Shown here: positions 5,969 through 7,963 of the stretch, in pieces | Layout: each line of letters opens with the position of its first letter | Position numbering within the stretch: position 1 is the first letter of the stretch | The notes under the pieces: model-generated | The model's input: only the letters and a program-made list of their open reading frames with translations | Database searches by the model: none | Told to the model about the DNA's origin: nothing | DNA from: an uncultured Clostridia bacterium | GTDB lineage: Bacteria > Bacillota > Clostridia > Oscillospirales > Ruminococcaceae | DNA: 7,963 nt | Reading direction: 5' to 3' | Assembly: GCA_945931735.1 (NCBI GenBank) | Contig: CAMEPN010000071.1 | Coordinates: forward strand, 1-7,963 | Position numbers and translations under genes: made by a program

Positions 5969-7963
5969 ATGGGTGATTTTTTTGAAAATTGTTTTAGCGG
6001 AAGCAGTCCGCAAAATTATGCTCAACAACAATGCGCAACCATTTCGTATCGCAGTACCCAAACCGAAAAAGAAGTAAATGCAGTTTATGGTGTATCCGAG
6101 GTTGTCGAACCTGACAAAACATGGAATATAATGGTATGTAGAACAACTAGGCGTACCGGTTCGGAGGAGACCACTAGAAAGGATCACGATATGTTCTTCT
6201 ACATCTCGTCAGACAGGCAAATAGTCAAAGGATGCAGAACCGGTTTAAAAGAGGTTAGCAAAGGCACTTTCGAAGTAGTAGGCTGCGAACACAGACTACA
6301 TTACAGAGAGCAGCCAAGTCCCCAAAACCTGTATGTCAATCTGCAGATTACAACACCGGCGCGAGAACAAATCTCTGTATCGCTGCCCATAGAATCTTTC
6401 AGAGACATTCCATCGCTAATTAGAACATTAGAGGAAGCTCATATATCGATTGATAAAAAGTACCTGAAAATCTGGCTTCGTGACAATGTTCCGAAAATTG
6501 AAGAATTTACTCCCACAACAAAAATGATTGGCTGGTGGCGAGATGAGCACGAAAAGTTGCTTACGGACAACGAGGAAGAATTCAGAAAAGATTATGATAG
6601 CGGTTTAAATTGGAGGAGGATACCGAAATACCTTGGTATATTTCCTGACAACCCCATGAACTGCCAAGCTGTTCTGTTTGCATCAGCACTCTTAGCTGAC
6701 GATCTCATGCCAATGCTAAAGACCATGGAAATATCAAATTTGGCAAAAATATGTATCCGGGTCAATGACGCTTCGGAAACTGTTGAAAAAGCTAAGAAGC
6801 TCATGCAAAATATAGTGCATATACAGGCAAACGACAGCGATTCGGATTCCGGTCAATGCCCGGTTATCCTGATAGACACCTATTCGACATATTTGAAGAA
6901 CAAACTGCTTTCACAAGTGGATAATTCGTCCGACAACTTTTCGATTATTATTACTGAAAAGCATTTCAGTGACTTATCTAATGATTTAGCCGACCGAGTA
7001 CTGTGCCTTGATTGCGCCGAGTTTCATCTGAAAGAATATGTGCCTTTACGGAGCTGGTTTGTCGTAAAAATGCTTGATAATGTGGTCTATATAACCTTAC
7101 TGATGAACAAGTACGGTAAGTATTTCGAGCGGTTAAAAGATTTTGCAAAATCAAGCATAGCGAATACAGCGGCGCTGCTAAAGGCAATATCTGAAACAAT
7201 TCTGATAAATCTGGAAGAAAGCTGGCGTACAAAATTGATGACCGAACTGGAGGAGTACATTATGCAGGCACTTGATGGCAGTGTCGCCGACGCTTCTGCG
7301 GCTTTCGTGGATTATCTTTGTACTAAGAGGGATTTCCCTGTTGTGACAAAGGAACAATTCGATGATAGTCAAGAGCAGCTGTTGGTGATAGACGATGATG
7401 TTTATTTCGCGCGCCAGACTATGCAGCATATTGCAAAGCAGCTCAGAATGGGTACTAAATTGCTCTGTGACACACTCAAGAATAAAAATCTGCTTCAGGC
7501 AGAAAGCGGCTTTCAAAAAGCGGTACATGTGAACGGGAGGACATTCAGAATGTACAAACTAAGACAAAGGGATATATTCCCGACAGGCGATATACGGTTT
7601 GAAATCGACGGTTTTTCTAACGCCGAACCTCAACTAAGGCTGAATTTAGGCAAAAACAACGATACTTCTGTGTACTACTCTGTCAATGCTCTTGACGGTT
7701 CCGAGAACGGTCATGCCATGATAACCGGCAACACCCGAACAGGTAAAAGTACATTTCTCGCAAATGTCGCGCGGCAGGCAAACAGAGCAGGCATAAAAGT
7801 CGTTTGCATTGGCACAACATACAGCAGGCTATCGCTGTCAGGCGATGAGGTAAGCGTTCACCAATATTTCGATGAACCGCAAACCTACTTGCTGTCAGAT
7901 GTGTTATCGGGTATAAACAAGGAATACCTGATCGACGAGGAACGAAACTGGCTTGAAATGCTT
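5969..7963 (+). CDS. Large FtsK/HerA-like P-loop ATPase (partial, runs off right edge)
   Basis: ATG at 5969 follows AGGAGG (5953-5958) with a 10-base spacer; 665 codons are open to the edge. The clearest motif is GNTRTGKST (587-595), a Walker A preceded by a strand-loop pattern (RLNLGKNN, then NGHAMITGN) and followed by FLANVARQANRAGIKVVCIG. This order is typical of FtsK/HerA-type DNA-pumping ATPases. Walker B and the rest of the motor lie outside the window. The long N-terminal part is unusual. Residues 1-160 look beta-rich, without a known motif. The middle has strand-helix elements such as CPVILIDTYSTYL and FSIIITEKHFSDL that recall the Walker B and sensor-1 strands of a P-loop domain lacking its own P-loop. 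Residues about 490-555 (VIDDDVYFARQT to VNGRTFRMYKL) look like a winged-helix segment. No membrane helices are seen. Role unknown: defence, DNA translocation and transfer are all possible. The motor call is good; the rest is inference. Confidence 0.8.
   Translation, partial: MGDFFENCFSGSSPQNYAQQQCATISYRSTQTEKEVNAVYGVSEVVEPDKTWNIMVCRTTRRTGSEETTRKDHDMFFYISSDRQIVKGCRTGLKEVSKGTFEVVGCEHRLHYREQPSPQNLYVNLQITTPAREQISVSLPIESFRDIPSLIRTLEEAHISIDKKYLKIWLRDNVPKIEEFTPTTKMIGWWRDEHEKLLTDNEEEFRKDYDSGLNWRRIPKYLGIFPDNPMNCQAVLFASALLADDLMPMLKTMEISNLAKICIRVNDASETVEKAKKLMQNIVHIQANDSDSDSGQCPVILIDTYSTYLKNKLLSQVDNSSDNFSIIITEKHFSDLSNDLADRVLCLDCAEFHLKEYVPLRSWFVVKMLDNVVYITLLMNKYGKYFERLKDFAKSSIANTAALLKAISETILINLEESWRTKLMTELEEYIMQALDGSVADASAAFVDYLCTKRDFPVVTKEQFDDSQEQLLVIDDDVYFARQTMQHIAKQLRMGTKLLCDTLKNKNLLQAESGFQKAVHVNGRTFRMYKLRQRDIFPTGDIRFEIDGFSNAEPQLRLNLGKNNDTSVYYSVNALDGSENGHAMITGNTRTGKSTFLANVARQANRAGIKVVCIGTTYSRLSLSGDEVSVHQYFDEPQTYLLSDVLSGINKEYLIDEERNWLEML

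Noticed and set aside
5966..7528. Minus-strand frames at 5966-6187, 6592-6804, 6978-7232 and 7178-7528
   Set aside because: They lie antisense to the open 665-codon plus-strand frame that has a promoter, AGGAGG and a P-loop.
1..7963. CRISPR array, tRNA, rRNA, insertion-sequence ends
   Set aside because: I looked for regularly spaced direct repeats, cloverleaf-like stretches, rRNA text and transposase motifs and saw none. Absence was judged by eye only.

Overview
The window looks like part of a mobile or accessory element from a low-to-mid-GC Firmicute, most likely a gut-type clostridium. The grounds are the strong AGGAGG ribosome binding sites, the intrinsic terminators with T-tracts, and the families present (a DUF960 protein, a zinc-ribbon/amidoligase-type protein and a primase-helicase-like replication protein). 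This is an inference; there is no rRNA, tRNA or housekeeping gene to fix the taxon.

Layout. From 5801 down to the left edge everything convincing is on the minus strand. In transcription order these are a 623-residue helical protein of unknown function (5801-3930), a gene-free but hairpin-rich stretch (3929-3571), an 877-residue protein that joins an archaeo-eukaryotic-primase-like N-terminus to a superfamily 2 helicase-like C-terminus (3486-853), a 95-residue DUF960 protein (703-416), and the N-terminal zinc-ribbon part of a probable amidoligase-family protein that runs off the left edge (397-1). On the plus strand, one large gene starts at 5969 and runs open to the right edge (665 codons seen). 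It has an FtsK/HerA-like P-loop near residue 587. It and the 623-residue gene diverge from a shared AT-rich promoter region of 167 bp.

How the parts may work together. The left half reads as an element's replication and accessory block: primase-helicase, then DUF960 and the amidoligase-type gene, the last two closely spaced and probably co-transcribed. Both the primase-helicase gene and the DUF960 gene have a strong intrinsic terminator in their 5' leader, between the preceding gene and their own ribosome binding site. This could be attenuation or antitermination control, or simple insulation. The right half, the divergent pair of an unrecognised helical protein and a large FtsK/HerA-like ATPase, is the least explained and most interesting part. 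It could be a defence, DNA-translocation or transfer module. Its other genes, if any, lie beyond the right edge.

Limits. All translations and motif calls were made by eye. Family assignments are by motif recognition, not database search.
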